NCBI GenBank assembly: GCA_963799975.1
Contig: CAWCZF010000003.1
Coordinates: 124,001-188,000 of the forward strand
DNA length: 64,000 bases
Direction of reading: 5' to 3'
From: Actinoallomurus sp963799975
GTDB lineage: Bacteria > Actinomycetota > Actinomycetes > Streptosporangiales > Streptosporangiaceae
This document shows positions 7,403 to 15,670 of the stretch, in pieces. Positions within the stretch are counted from its first letter, which is position 1, and each line of letters starts with the position of its first letter. Under the pieces are notes generated by a model. That model searched no databases. It worked only from the letters and a program-made list of their open reading frames with translations, and was not told the DNA's origin. A program made the translations under genes and the position numbers.

Positions 7403-7885
7403 TTATTCGATCGCGCGCTCGAAAGCGGCTCCGAATCCGAGGCGTGCTGCGATGCTCGACAGCATCTCGTCGGGATACAGGTCGAGGTCGCCGGAGAGCG
7501 CCCCGAGCTCCATCTCGTCCAGGCCGAGGTCGGAGAAGATCGACATGTCGCCCGCGGGCAACACCTGGTCGAGGTCCTCGTCGTCGGGGATGTCGAGTTC
7601 GAGGTATTCGACGACCTGCCCGGCCAGCGGCCAGTCGAGCGAGGCCGTGACGTCGGACAGGAAGATCATCACCTCGCCCGCCAGCACGCGCAGCGCGATG
7701 AAGAAGTCGTCGCCGACGGCGGCGAGTCCGATCGTGCCGGCCATGCTCGGCTGCTGTCTCAGGGCATGGATCAACCCCGCGAGATCCTCGGTCAACGCGA
7801 TGGGAAGCTGTTCTACTTCCCAGGCGTCGTCCTCGCGAGAGACCACGACAGCAAAGTCCGCCGTGTCCAGTTGCGTCATCTTCAC
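7403..7885 (-). CDS. TadA-associated protein (TIGR03941-like), copy 2
   Basis: The product has 160 residues, is acidic and lacks basic patches. Motifs are FAVVVSREDDAWEVEQLP, FFIALRVLAGEVMIFLSDVTAS, DMSIFSDLGLDEMELGALSGD and PDEMLSSIAARLGFGAAFERAIE. The motif order equals that of the downstream gene, so the two look like an old tandem duplication that has diverged strongly. It sits first in the tadA transcription unit (27-base gap to copy 1). The function is unknown; an accessory role in tRNA editing is only inferred from linkage. Confidence 0.82.
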   Translation of the reverse strand: MKMTQLDTADFAVVVSREDDAWEVEQLPIALTEDLAGLIHALRQQPSMAGTIGLAAVGDDFFIALRVLAGEVMIFLSDVTASLDWPLAGQVVEYLELDIPDDEDLDQVLPAGDMSIFSDLGLDEMELGALSGDLDLYPDEMLSSIAARLGFGAAFERAIE

Positions 7886-7972
7886 CCCACCGGCGCGCGT
7901 CCTGCTCGGGCATCCTGACAGATGTGGGGCCGCGAAACTCGCGCACCGGGAAACCGGCGCGTCGAGAACCCT

Positions 7973-8143
7973 CTAGTTCGCGCGGAACGTCCGCATCCGG
8001 ACCGTGGCGCGGATGCGTTCCTGCCGCCATCGCCGAGGGCTCACTCTCTTGCGGAGCTCGCGCGCCTCTGCCAGCTCTCGCAAGAACACCGCCCGGCGGC
8101 GGAGTCGATCTCTGACCTCCTCGGGACTCATCCCATCGTCCAT
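7973..8143 (-). CDS. Small basic protein (56 aa), unknown function
   Basis: ATG at 8143 opens a frame for MDDGMSPEEVRDRLRRRAV, then FLRELAEARELRKRVSPRRW and RQERIRATVRMRTFRAN, followed by a TAG stop at 7973. It is almost entirely helical in character and strongly basic at the C-terminus (RRWRQERIRATVRMR), which suggests nucleic-acid or ribosome contact. It lies between the tadA operon and upp and points away from upp. A second ATG (fifth codon) is possible. Codon use fits the genome. I do not recognise a named family. Confidence 0.6.
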   Translation of the reverse strand: MDDGMSPEEVRDRLRRRAVFLRELAEARELRKRVSPRRWRQERIRATVRMRTFRAN

Positions 8144-8181
8144 AGTGGGTTACGTTCCCCGTGCTCAGATATCCATTCGGC

Positions 8182-8187
8182 TACCGT
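8182..8187 (+). promoter_or_regulatory. -10 box of a probable leaderless upp promoter
   Basis: TACCGT ends 8 bases before the upp ATG at 8196, and no ribosome site is present between them. Transcription would start at or next to the start codon. Confidence 0.6.
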
Positions 8188-8195
8188 GATCCAAC

Positions 8196-8834
8196 ATGAA
8201 GACCCTGGTGGCCGATCATCCCCTCGTCGCCCACAAGCTCACGACGCTTCGCGACGAGACCACAGACTCCCCCACGTTCCGTCGCCTGGCCGACGAGCTC
8301 GTGACACTCCTCGCCTACGAGGCGACCCGCGACGTACGCGTGGCAGATGTGACCGTCACCACACCGGTCGGGCCGGCCGAAGGGGTGCGCCTCACCCGGC
8401 CCCAGCCGCTCGTGGTGCCCATCCTCCGCGCCGGCCTGGGCATGCTCGACGGCATGACTCGGCTGCTCCCGACGGCGGAGGTCGGCTTCCTCGGGATGGT
8501 CCGCGACGAGGGCACGCTGAAGGCCACGACGTACGCGACGCGGCTGCCCGATGACCTGTCGGGCCGCCAGTGCTACGTCCTGGACCCGATGCTCGCCACC
8601 GGCGGCACACTCGCGGCGGCCATCCAGCTCCTGCTGGACCGCGGCGCCGACGACGTGACCGCGATCTGCCTTCTCGCTGCGCCGGAGGGCATCGCGCACA
8701 TGGAGGAGGCGCTGGCCGGTCGCGACGTGCCGGTGCGCGTCGTCACGGCGGCGATCGACGCGCGCCTCAACGAGAACGGATTCATCGTGCCCGGCCTCGG
8801 CGACGCCGGCGACCGCCTGTACGGGGTCGTGTGA
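8196..8834 (+). CDS. upp: Uracil phosphoribosyltransferase
   Basis: The product has 212 residues, the usual length. VPILRAGLGMLDG is the conserved PRPP/uracil fold segment, LDPMLATGGTL is the PRPP-binding loop, and the C-terminal uracil-binding hood is NENGFIVPGLGDAGDR. The enzyme makes UMP from uracil and PRPP in pyrimidine salvage. The message is probably leaderless (TACCGT, 8 bases, ATG). The neighbouring tadA cluster is divergent. Linkage of upp and tadA is common in actinobacteria. Confidence 0.97.
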   Translation: MKTLVADHPLVAHKLTTLRDETTDSPTFRRLADELVTLLAYEATRDVRVADVTVTTPVGPAEGVRLTRPQPLVVPILRAGLGMLDGMTRLLPTAEVGFLGMVRDEGTLKATTYATRLPDDLSGRQCYVLDPMLATGGTLAAAIQLLLDRGADDVTAICLLAAPEGIAHMEEALAGRDVPVRVVTAAIDARLNENGFIVPGLGDAGDRLYGVV

Positions 8835-8837
8835 CGC

Positions 8838-11800
8838 TCAGCCGCCGATGAGGAAGGCACGCCTCTCGTCGGGGGTGAAGGGGCGGGTGGCGCGCGTGTC
8901 CGCGGCGCGCAGGGTCTGCGCTGTCGAACCGCAGACCTCGCACGACCAGATGCGTACGGCGCCGTCCGCGTCGGCCGTCGCGACGCGGTCGCCGGTGCGG
9001 TCGAACGCGAAGCCGAGCGGCCGGGCGCCGAGCCGGCGCAGCGTGACCGGCTCGATCCCGGCCTCGGCGGGCCAGAGCTGGATGCCGGTCAGCTCGTCGC
9101 CGCCGAGCAGGGCCAGCCGTCCGCCGTCCGGTGAGTAGACCACCCGGGTGCCCTGGCCCGCCGCGCTGAGCGCCTCCGGCGGGCGGCCGCCGTCCGCCGC
9201 CCAGATCCGGATCGTGCCGTCCACGCCGAGGCTCGCGATGTGCGTGCCGTCGGGGCTGTAGGCCACCCCGGCGACCGGGCCGTCGTGGCCGCGGAAGGTC
9301 AGGAGCGGGCGTCCGTCCGAGCTGCGGTAGACGCGTACGGTGCCGTCCTCGGCCCCGGCCACGACGCGTGTGCCGTCGGGGCTGAACGCCGCGCCGGCGC
9401 GCGCGGGCCCGGCCATCGTCGCGGTACGCGCCGCGGTCCCGGCGGCGGCACGTACGGTGACGCCGCCGGGTCCACTGGCGAGCAGCCGGTCGCCCGCCGT
9501 GCTGTACGCGAGCCGGGTGGCCGCCTTGACGGTGAACGCGGCCTCCCGCCGGCCGGTGTGCCAGTTCCAGATTTGTACGGCGCCGGACGTGTCGAGGGTG
9601 GCCAGGTGGACGTCGTCGGGGGCGAACTCGGCGTCCAGGACCATGCCTTCGTGGCCGGGGAGCACCCTCGGCGTGCCGGCACCGGTGGCCGGCCACACCC
9701 TGACCGAGCCGTCGTAGCCGCCGCTGGCGACGTAGCGGCCGTCCGGGCTGAACCTGGCGACGTGCACCAGGCCCTTGTGCGGGTGCACCACGGTGGGGTC
9801 GTACGGGCCGCCGACGTCCCAGGTGCGAACGGTGCCGTCCTCGCCGACGCTGACCAGGTGGCCGTCCCGCATGAGTGTCGCGGCGCGCACGCCTCCGGCG
9901 TGGCCGTGCAGCTGTAGCGGGTCCGACCGCCTGCCGGTGGCCCAGACGGCGAGCACGCCGTAGGAGTCGCCGGTGAACAGGCGGTGGCCGTCGGGGCTGA
10001 ACGCGAGGGGCGTCACTCCGCGCGGTTCGCCCAGCTCGAACGGCCCGCCGCCGGAGGCGCGCCAGATCCGCAGGGTGCCATCCACGGTGGCGGCGACGCG
10101 GCGGCCGTCCGGGCTGAACAGGAGTGCCTCGGCCGCGCCCGTCGAACCGCCGAGCGCGACCGGCCGCGCGGACGCGTGCTTGAGGTTCCAGACGCGGATC
10201 GGATCGTTCTCACCGCCGATCGCGGCGAGGCGGCCGCCGTCGGGCGCGAACGCCACGGCGCTGGCGATGACGTCGCTCGTGCCGCCGCGCTCCAGGACCC
10301 GCGGGGCGGCGTGGCCGGTCAGGTCCCATATCCAGACCGCGCCGGCGTCGTCGGCGCCGGCCAGGTGATGGCCGTCCGGGCTGAACGCGATGTCGTGGAC
10401 GATGCCGTGCTGCCCGCTCAAGATCCTGGACGGGCCTCCGGTGGCGGCCACGTCCCAGATCCGTACGGTGCCGTCGCCGTGTGAGCTGGCGACGTGCCGT
10501 CCGTCGCCGCTGATCGCGACGTCGTACACGTCGGTTCCGGCGCCGGCGAGGGCGACCGGGGGGCCGCCGCCGGCTCGCCACAGCCAGGGTTGCCCGTCCG
10601 GGGTCGCGGCGACGGCGGCGCGGCCGTCGGCGGTGATCGCCGCGGTCTTGAGCCGCGGCACGAACACCTGGTGCTGCGCGATCACCCGCCAGTTCAGGGT
10701 CGACTGCCGCAGCACCGTCTCGGCCTGCGCGTCGGGCCGCATCCGGTACGCCTGGCGCGACAGCAGGAACGCGAGCTGCGGGTCGCGGTCCAGTCGCGCG
10801 CGCGCCGAGGCGATGAGCTGCCGCTGGCGTGCCAGGTCGCGCTCGTCGCGCGCCCGCCCGGTCTGCGCGACCGCGAGCAGCGCGAGCACCGTCACCACCG
10901 CGGTCGCGGCGGCGAGCACTCCCATGGAGAGCCGGATCCGGCGGCGGCGGCGTACGGCGGCGCGGCGGTGTGCGAGCCGCGCCGCGTCGAGGAACTCCTG
11001 TTCCATGCCGGTCAGGCGGCCGGGGTGGCCCGCGGCCCAGTCGCGTGCGCGGGTCAGCGCGACGCCCCGGTACAGCCCGTCGGGGTCGCGGTCCATCGAG
11101 CGCCAGACCTCGGCGGCGTGGGTGATCCGCCGGTGGACGGCCATCCCGTCGCGGTCCTCATCGACCCAGTCCCGCAGCCGCGGCCACTTCGCCGGCAGTG
11201 CCTCGTGCGCCAGGCGTACGGTGCGCTCGTCCAGGGTGACCAACCGTGCGGCCGCGAGCTTCTCCAGGACGCCCGAGGTCACCGGGTCGCCGGCGTCGAA
11301 CTCGGCGCGGTCGGCGCGGCGCGCGGTGACCGCGCCGTCGCCCTCGCCGATCTCCACCATGCGCAGCAGCGCGTGCCGGAGGGCGCGGCACTCCTCCTCG
11401 CCGAGGTCCTGCCAGATCCGCTCGGCGGTCTGCGCGACCGCGCCGCGCACGCCGCCCGCCGCCTCGTACCCGGACAGCGTGACCGTGCTGCCCCGGCGCC
11501 GCCGCCACGCCTCCAGCAGGACGTGCGAGGCCATCGGCAGCGCGCCCGCACGGCCCGCGACCTCGGCGACGATGGTGGAGACGAGCGCGCCCTCGACCAT
11601 CGCGCCGGCGCGTTCCGCCGGGCGTACGACGGCGTCGCGCACCTGGGGTGCGGTCATCGGGCCGATGAGCACCTGTGCGTCGGCGAGCGCCTCCGCCAGG
11701 TCGGGGGGTTCGGCGCAGCGGCCGTAGAAGTCGGCGCGTACGCCGAGGACGACCCGGAGGCGGCTGCCCGGCGCACGCGTCGCGGCGAGCAGCGCGGCGA

Positions 11801-12578
11801 CGAACCCGGCGCGCGTGTGCTCGTCCTGGCACAGCGTGAAGATCTCCTCGAACTGGTCCACCACCAGCCACAGCTCGGCGTCGTACGGTCGCCCGGCCAG
11901 TGCCTGGCGCACCGCCAGGTGCAGGTGCCCGGCGTCGGCGGCAAGGTCGGCGCGCAGTGCACCGGCGGGCACGGACAGGACCGAGGCCAAGGTGATGGCC
12001 AGTTCCCCGACCGGGTCCGGGCCCGGGGTGAGGACCAGCCCCCGCACCTCGGCGCCGCGGCGAGCGCCCGGCCGTGCCCGTCCGCCGGCGGCGCCGGTCA
12101 CGGCCGGCAGGAGACCGGCGCACAGCAGCGAGGACTTTCCGCTGCCAGAGGCGCCGAAGACCGCGACCAAACGCCGGTCGGCGAGGCGGCCGACCAGGTC
12201 GGAGACCAGGTCGTCGCGGCCGAAATACCAGGCGGCGCGGTCCGGCCCGTACGCGGCCAGCCCCTGGTAGGGAACCTCTTCCTCCTCAGCCGGGCCGTCG
12301 GCGGGCGCGTGCGACACGGACGCCGACGCGAGGCGCCACTTCTCCGCCCACTCGGCGGGGTCCCCGCCGCAGGCGTCCACGTACGCGAGCGCGACCGCGA
12401 GCGTCGGCAGCCGGCGGCCGCCCGCGGCGTCCGACAGTGTGGTCGCGGAGAAATGCGCCTTGTGCGCGAGCTCCCGGTACCCCGGCTCGCCGGCCTTGGC
12501 CCGCAGCAGGCGCAGCGCGGCGGCGAACTCTTCCACCTGTGGCGGCCCAGGCCCCAGGACACCCTCTGGTCGCGGCAT
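8838..12578 (-). CDS. HTH-nSTAND NTPase-WD40 signalling protein (1246 aa)
   Basis: The domain order is clear. Residues about 15-75 form an XRE-type helix-turn-helix (YRELAHKAHFSATTLSDAAGG). An EVPYQGLAAYGPDRAAWYFGRDDLV linker introduces an nSTAND1 ATPase with Walker A GASGSGKSS (about 142-150) and Walker B LWLVVDQFEEIF (about 235). A transmembrane helix (MGVLAAATAVVTVLALLAVA, about 556-577) follows. The rest consists of WD40-like repeats, about fourteen by eye (each with FSPDG...VRIWD-like endings), enough for two seven-bladed propellers. The final repeat contains a C-x-x-C (SCEVCGS). Such proteins are thought to act as NTP-driven switches that sense ligands with the propeller, in defence or development. 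Here the HTH suggests it could also bind DNA, perhaps the repeats before its own start. It ends 3 bases from upp, convergently. Confidence 0.92.
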   Translation of the reverse strand: MPRPEGVLGPGPPQVEEFAAALRLLRAKAGEPGYRELAHKAHFSATTLSDAAGGRRLPTLAVALAYVDACGGDPAEWAEKWRLASASVSHAPADGPAEEEEVPYQGLAAYGPDRAAWYFGRDDLVSDLVGRLADRRLVAVFGASGSGKSSLLCAGLLPAVTGAAGGRARPGARRGAEVRGLVLTPGPDPVGELAITLASVLSVPAGALRADLAADAGHLHLAVRQALAGRPYDAELWLVVDQFEEIFTLCQDEHTRAGFVAALLAATRAPGSRLRVVLGVRADFYGRCAEPPDLAEALADAQVLIGPMTAPQVRDAVVRPAERAGAMVEGALVSTIVAEVAGRAGALPMASHVLLEAWRRRRGSTVTLSGYEAAGGVRGAVAQTAERIWQDLGEEECRALRHALLRMVEIGEGDGAVTARRADRAEFDAGDPVTSGVLEKLAAARLVTLDERTVRLAHEALPAKWPRLRDWVDEDRDGMAVHRRITHAAEVWRSMDRDPDGLYRGVALTRARDWAAGHPGRLTGMEQEFLDAARLAHRRAAVRRRRRIRLSMGVLAAATAVVTVLALLAVAQTGRARDERDLARQRQLIASARARLDRDPQLAFLLSRQAYRMRPDAQAETVLRQSTLNWRVIAQHQVFVPRLKTAAITADGRAAVAATPDGQPWLWRAGGGPPVALAGAGTDVYDVAISGDGRHVASSHGDGTVRIWDVAATGGPSRILSGQHGIVHDIAFSPDGHHLAGADDAGAVWIWDLTGHAAPRVLERGGTSDVIASAVAFAPDGGRLAAIGGENDPIRVWNLKHASARPVALGGSTGAAEALLFSPDGRRVAATVDGTLRIWRASGGGPFELGEPRGVTPLAFSPDGHRLFTGDSYGVLAVWATGRRSDPLQLHGHAGGVRAATLMRDGHLVSVGEDGTVRTWDVGGPYDPTVVHPHKGLVHVARFSPDGRYVASGGYDGSVRVWPATGAGTPRVLPGHEGMVLDAEFAPDDVHLATLDTSGAVQIWNWHTGRREAAFTVKAATRLAYSTAGDRLLASGPGGVTVRAAAGTAARTATMAGPARAGAAFSPDGTRVVAGAEDGTVRVYRSSDGRPLLTFRGHDGPVAGVAYSPDGTHIASLGVDGTIRIWAADGGRPPEALSAAGQGTRVVYSPDGGRLALLGGDELTGIQLWPAEAGIEPVTLRRLGARPLGFAFDRTGDRVATADADGAVRIWSCEVCGSTAQTLRAADTRATRPFTPDERRAFLIGG

Positions 12579-12650
12579 TGCCGCCCCCCGTCAACAACCC
12601 CCGTCGCGGCCCCCGCCGCGGTCGAACAGTCGATTGTCGTCCGAGGTTGA

Positions 12651-12684
12651 TTGTCCGGACAACTCCCTCGACGCCGGACAACTC
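12651..12684. promoter_or_regulatory. Repeat-rich control region before the nSTAND gene
   Basis: TTGTCCGGACAA (12651-12662) is a perfect 12-bp palindrome. CCGGACAACTC occurs at 12655-12665 and again at 12674-12684 (period 19). A related ATTGTCGTCCG lies just upstream. Placement between the nSTAND gene and a rightward small ORF makes these candidate operators, possibly for the HTH of the nSTAND protein. Confidence 0.5.
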
Positions 12685-12751
12685 AGTCCCCCTACATCTG
12701 GTTCAGCGGGGGCGCGACCGTCGCGCCATGTCAGACAGGGGGAGTCCCACG

Positions 12752-12877
12752 ATGTCCAAGGAGATCAGCAGCCCGTCCCGTACCCCGAACTGGCCGGATC
12801 CGGTCCGTCCACGCGACCGCGGCACTGCGTCCGGCGACATCGCCGACCGCTTCTTCCATCTTGCCGTGATCTGCTGA
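12752..12877 (+). CDS. Small peptide (41 aa) facing the nSTAND gene
   Basis: ATG at 12752 has a strong GGGGGAG site 7 bases upstream, which supports real translation. The product is MSKEISSPSRTPNWPDPVRP followed by RDRGTASGDIADRFFHLAVIC: a polar Pro/Ser/Arg-rich half, a short amphipathic helix (GDIADRFFHLAV) and a Cys as the last residue. There is no signal peptide or membrane span. An earlier in-frame ATG at 12728 has no ribosome site. No modifying enzyme is adjacent, so a modified-peptide precursor is only a speculation. Its position across a shared control region suggests co-regulation with the nSTAND protein. Confidence 0.45.
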   Translation: MSKEISSPSRTPNWPDPVRPRDRGTASGDIADRFFHLAVIC

Positions 12878-13071
12878 TCCGCACGGAGAGCGAGGACGCC
12901 TCGGCGGCCGGTAACGGCCACCGGGCGATCCCATGCGCCTCGTACGACACGTACGCCCCGCGGGTCCGCGTTTCAAGATCCGTACGCGGAGGGTAATAGT
13001 CTGCTACACACAGTGAGATCAGCTGGCCCGTGAGCACGTACGGGCGGCGGAGAAAGACGTCGGGGAGCGTT

Positions 13072-13284
13072 ATGGCGTGGAGTTATGAGGCGGTCGCCGA
13101 GACCCTCGCACGGGAGTTCGGCGAGGTACACCCCGCCGAGATGGTGATCCGCTGCGTCGAGGCGGCGCGGCACAGCGCCGAGGAGGTGATCGGCGACGCC
13201 TCACCGGGGCTCGTCGAGCGCATCGCACGTCGTCACCTGGAGGTGCTCGCCCTCGCCGCCGCGGAGGGCCACGGCGGCGGCTGA
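13072..13284 (+). CDS. Small three-helix-bundle domain protein (70 aa)
   Basis: The sequence (SYEAVAETLAREFGEVHPAEMV, then IRCVEAARHSAEEVIG and LVERIARRHLEVLALAA) predicts three amphipathic helices. It matches the actinobacterial family described as three-helix-bundle dimerisation proteins; members carry the same REFG-x-V/h and ARRHL pattern. ATG at 13072 follows GGGGAG; an in-frame GTG at 13030 lacks one. A TAATAG-like promoter region lies about 85 bases upstream. The function is unknown. Confidence 0.7.
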   Translation: MAWSYEAVAETLAREFGEVHPAEMVIRCVEAARHSAEEVIGDASPGLVERIARRHLEVLALAAAEGHGGG

Positions 13285-13404
13285 CCCTGTACCCACAGGC
13301 TTTCCGGCACCCAGATATGGCCACGCGCCTCTTTGCAGCCACATCCACGGCTGGTGTACTACTTGAGTCGGGTCAGTGGGTCAGGCTTCGGGAGGCAGGG
13401 TTCC

Positions 13405-13557
13405 TTGAAGAAGTACCTCACTTGGGCACTGGGGGCCTTTGTGGTCTTCTACCTGCTCAAGTCCCCGGGGGGCGCGGCCCGCGTCGTCCACAACACGGCG
13501 AGCGGCCTGGCGTCGGCAGGGGATTCGCTGTCTCACTTCGTCAACGCACTGACATGA
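13405..13557 (+). CDS. Small single-span membrane protein (50 aa)
   Basis: TTG at 13405 lies 9 bases after GGAGG and gives MKKYLTWALGAFVVFYLLKS, then PGGAARVVHNTASGLASAGDSLSHFVNAL. One N-terminal transmembrane helix is followed by an amphipathic helix. Homologues of this size and pattern (K-K-x-L-T-W, then A-x-S-L-S-x-F-V) occur widely before PH-domain genes in actinobacteria. The stop overlaps the start of the PH-domain gene (ATGA), so the two are coupled. Longer open frame upstream to 13333 lacks a ribosome site. Confidence 0.75.
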   Translation: MKKYLTWALGAFVVFYLLKSPGGAARVVHNTASGLASAGDSLSHFVNALT

Positions 13558-14081
13558 GACTCGTCACTCCCGGCGATTCCGCGCCGGCCTCCATACATCG
13601 CTATCTCCTGCCGCACGAGCAGCAGGTGATCACCGTACGACGGCATCCGGCCGTGCTGATGACCCCCATCGCCTTCGTGCTCGGTGGGCTGGTCGTCGCG
13701 GGTGTGCTGAGCAATGTCGTCGTCGACCGCAACGGCTCGCTGGTCAACTGGATCTGGTGGGCGTGGCTGGTGCTGCTGGCATGGTTCGTCTGGAAGGTGG
13801 CGACGTGGTCCGTGGACTACTTCGTGATCACCAACCAGCGCATGCTCCTGACCACCGGGCTGCTCACTCGTAAGGTGGCCATGATGCCGCTGGCCAAAGT
13901 CACCGACATGAGCTTTCAGCGTTCAATCAGCGGCCGGATGCTCGGCTATGGCGAGTTCGTGCTGGAGTCGGCGGGTCAAGACCAAGCCTTCCGGGTTGTT
14001 GACTACCTCCCGTATCCTGAGCAGTTGTACCTAGAGGTCTGCAGCATGATCTTTCCGACGAGTGACTCTGCCGACGACTGA
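13554..14081 (+). CDS. Bacterial PH-domain (bPH2, PF03703) membrane protein
   Basis: The product has 175 residues. Motifs are YLLPHEQQVITVRRHPAVL, two adjacent membrane spans (TPIAFVLGGLVVAGVLSNVV and WWAWLVLLAWFVWKVATW), then the bPH2 core YFVITNQRMLLTTGLLTRKVAMMPLAKVTDMSFQRS, LGYGEFVLESAGQDQAFRVVDYLPYPEQLYLEV. This family sits at the membrane; its molecular role is not settled. The start codon overlaps the stop of the 50-residue membrane protein. Confidence 0.92.
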   Translation: MRLVTPGDSAPASIHRYLLPHEQQVITVRRHPAVLMTPIAFVLGGLVVAGVLSNVVVDRNGSLVNWIWWAWLVLLAWFVWKVATWSVDYFVITNQRMLLTTGLLTRKVAMMPLAKVTDMSFQRSISGRMLGYGEFVLESAGQDQAFRVVDYLPYPEQLYLEVCSMIFPTSDSADD

Positions 14082-14216
14082 TCTCTACTAGGTAACTTGA
14101 CCCGAACTCCTACACCTTGTCCAAGTTGTTTGGGTTACCCTCCTTCTGTGAGGTAGTGCAAGCCGCAATCAGGTCGTAACCCAATCCGCGTGAAGCCCTT
14201 CGGTAAGTGAGTCGAG

Positions 14217-15542
14217 ATGCCGGGTCAAGGAAGCGTTGGTGAACGAGTCCGTAACCTGCGCCTGAGTAAGCACCTCTCTCAGGCCCAGCTTGCCGGGACC
14301 GAGTTGTCCGACAGTTACATCTCATTGATCGAGTCGGGGAAGCGAACCCCGACTCCCGCGGTCGTACGGCTGCTGGCCAGCCGGCTGGGCTGCCTGCCGG
14401 AGTACCTCTCCGAGGGCATCGAGCCGGAAGAGCGTCTGCATCTGCAAGTACGCGCCCGCCACGCGGAGCTCTCGCTCCTCGGCGGCGACGCGCCGCAGGC
14501 ACTCTCGTGGTTCGGCGAGATCCTCGAAGCCGTCGACAACGACCCCGAGCTGATGAAGCGCGCCCGCTGGGGCCGCGCACGCGCTCTCGAGACGATGGGG
14601 CGCGGCGAGGAGGCGATCAAGGCCCTCGAGGAGCTCCGCGAGGAGGCGACCCGCGACCGCGGACGCGCCGGCTGGCTGCCGGTGACGATCGTGCTGTCGC
14701 GTTGCTACCGTGCCGCCGGCGACCTCGGCCGCACACTCGCCCTGGGCGAGTCCGCGCTGAGCCGCCTCTCGGACCTGAGCCTGCTCGGCGGCGAGGACGC
14801 GGCCGAGATCGGCCGCACCCTCATCGCGACCTACCTCGACCGCGGCGAACCCGCTGCGGCGCACGAGCTGGCCGAGCGACTCCTGGTCTCCTCCGAGCCC
14901 GATCCCGCCGTGATGGTCTCGGCCTACGTCGAGGCGAGCCGACAGGCACTGGACGAGGGCGAGGGCGGCGAGTCGCTCTACCTCGCCGAGCAGGCCCTCG
15001 CCCTGCACGCCGGCGGCGACCAGGCCAAGGCGCAGGCGCGGCTGCGGGTCACCGCCGCGCGTACGCTCCTGCCCTCGGACGCGTCTCCGGTGGACGCCGG
15101 CAAGGCGCTCGACCTCCTGAACGCCGCCGAGCCGATGCTCAGTGGCATGGACGCGGCCGAGTGCCGGATCGAGATGGCACGTTCTAAGGTGCTGCTCGGC
15201 GAGCCGTCCTCGGCCGTCACGATCGCGGGGCGCGTCCTCGACGACCTGATCGCCGAGACGGGTACCTCGGTCACGACCATCCGCGCCCGGCTGATGCTGG
15301 CGCAGGCGCTGATCGCGACCGGCGATCGCAACGAGGCGCTCAGCGCGCTCCGTGCCACCCGCGACGAACTGGGCGACCTGGAGACCTCGCGGGCGACCGC
15401 GCGGGTCTGGCGCGAACTCGGCGACCTGTTCGGCACCGCCGACGACGCGACCGCGATGATGGATGCCTACCGCAAGGCACTCGAGTCGGCCGGACTCCGG
15501 TCGAGCCCGCAGCACTCCGACATCGTCGTCAACTTCGGCTGA
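14217..15542 (+). CDS. XRE-family regulator with TPR-like sensor domain (441 aa)
   Basis: Residues about 5-60 form a helix-turn-helix (RVRNLRLSKHLSQAQLAGTELSDSYISLIESGKRTPT). The rest is a string of TPR-like helical pairs (HAELSLLGGDAPQALSWFGEILEA, RARALETMGRGEEAIKALEEL, and so on) ending with ATAMMDAYRKALESAGLRSS. The layout resembles peptide-responsive RRNPP-type or Xre-TPR regulators, but no signal peptide gene is obvious beside it. Such a single-copy gene is conserved in many actinobacteria. A CTTGTCCAAG dyad lies about 100 bases upstream. A GC-rich hairpin follows the stop. Confidence 0.88.
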   Translation: MPGQGSVGERVRNLRLSKHLSQAQLAGTELSDSYISLIESGKRTPTPAVVRLLASRLGCLPEYLSEGIEPEERLHLQVRARHAELSLLGGDAPQALSWFGEILEAVDNDPELMKRARWGRARALETMGRGEEAIKALEELREEATRDRGRAGWLPVTIVLSRCYRAAGDLGRTLALGESALSRLSDLSLLGGEDAAEIGRTLIATYLDRGEPAAAHELAERLLVSSEPDPAVMVSAYVEASRQALDEGEGGESLYLAEQALALHAGGDQAKAQARLRVTAARTLLPSDASPVDAGKALDLLNAAEPMLSGMDAAECRIEMARSKVLLGEPSSAVTIAGRVLDDLIAETGTSVTTIRARLMLAQALIATGDRNEALSALRATRDELGDLETSRATARVWRELGDLFGTADDATAMMDAYRKALESAGLRSSPQHSDIVVNFG

Positions 15543-15550
15543 ACCCGGCG

Positions 15551-15575
15551 CTCCCGGCCCCTCGCGGGCCGGGAG
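15551..15575 (+). terminator. Hairpin after the XRE-TPR gene
   Basis: CTCCCGGCCC pairs with GGGCCGGGAG around a CTCGC loop (10-bp stem). There is no T-run, as is common for high-GC actinobacterial terminators. Confidence 0.6.
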
Positions 15576-15670
15576 ACCTGGGCGTATCGGCTTCAGGACG
15601 CAGGTGCCCGTCCGGGGACGGCGTGGCATCGCGTTCGGCCGTCGCCGCCCTTGAACCGGATCGGAGAGTC

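Noticed and set aside
10494..12650. 718-codon plus-strand frame opposite the nSTAND gene
   Set aside because: It is an antisense shadow; the minus strand has complete HTH, Walker and WD40 motifs.
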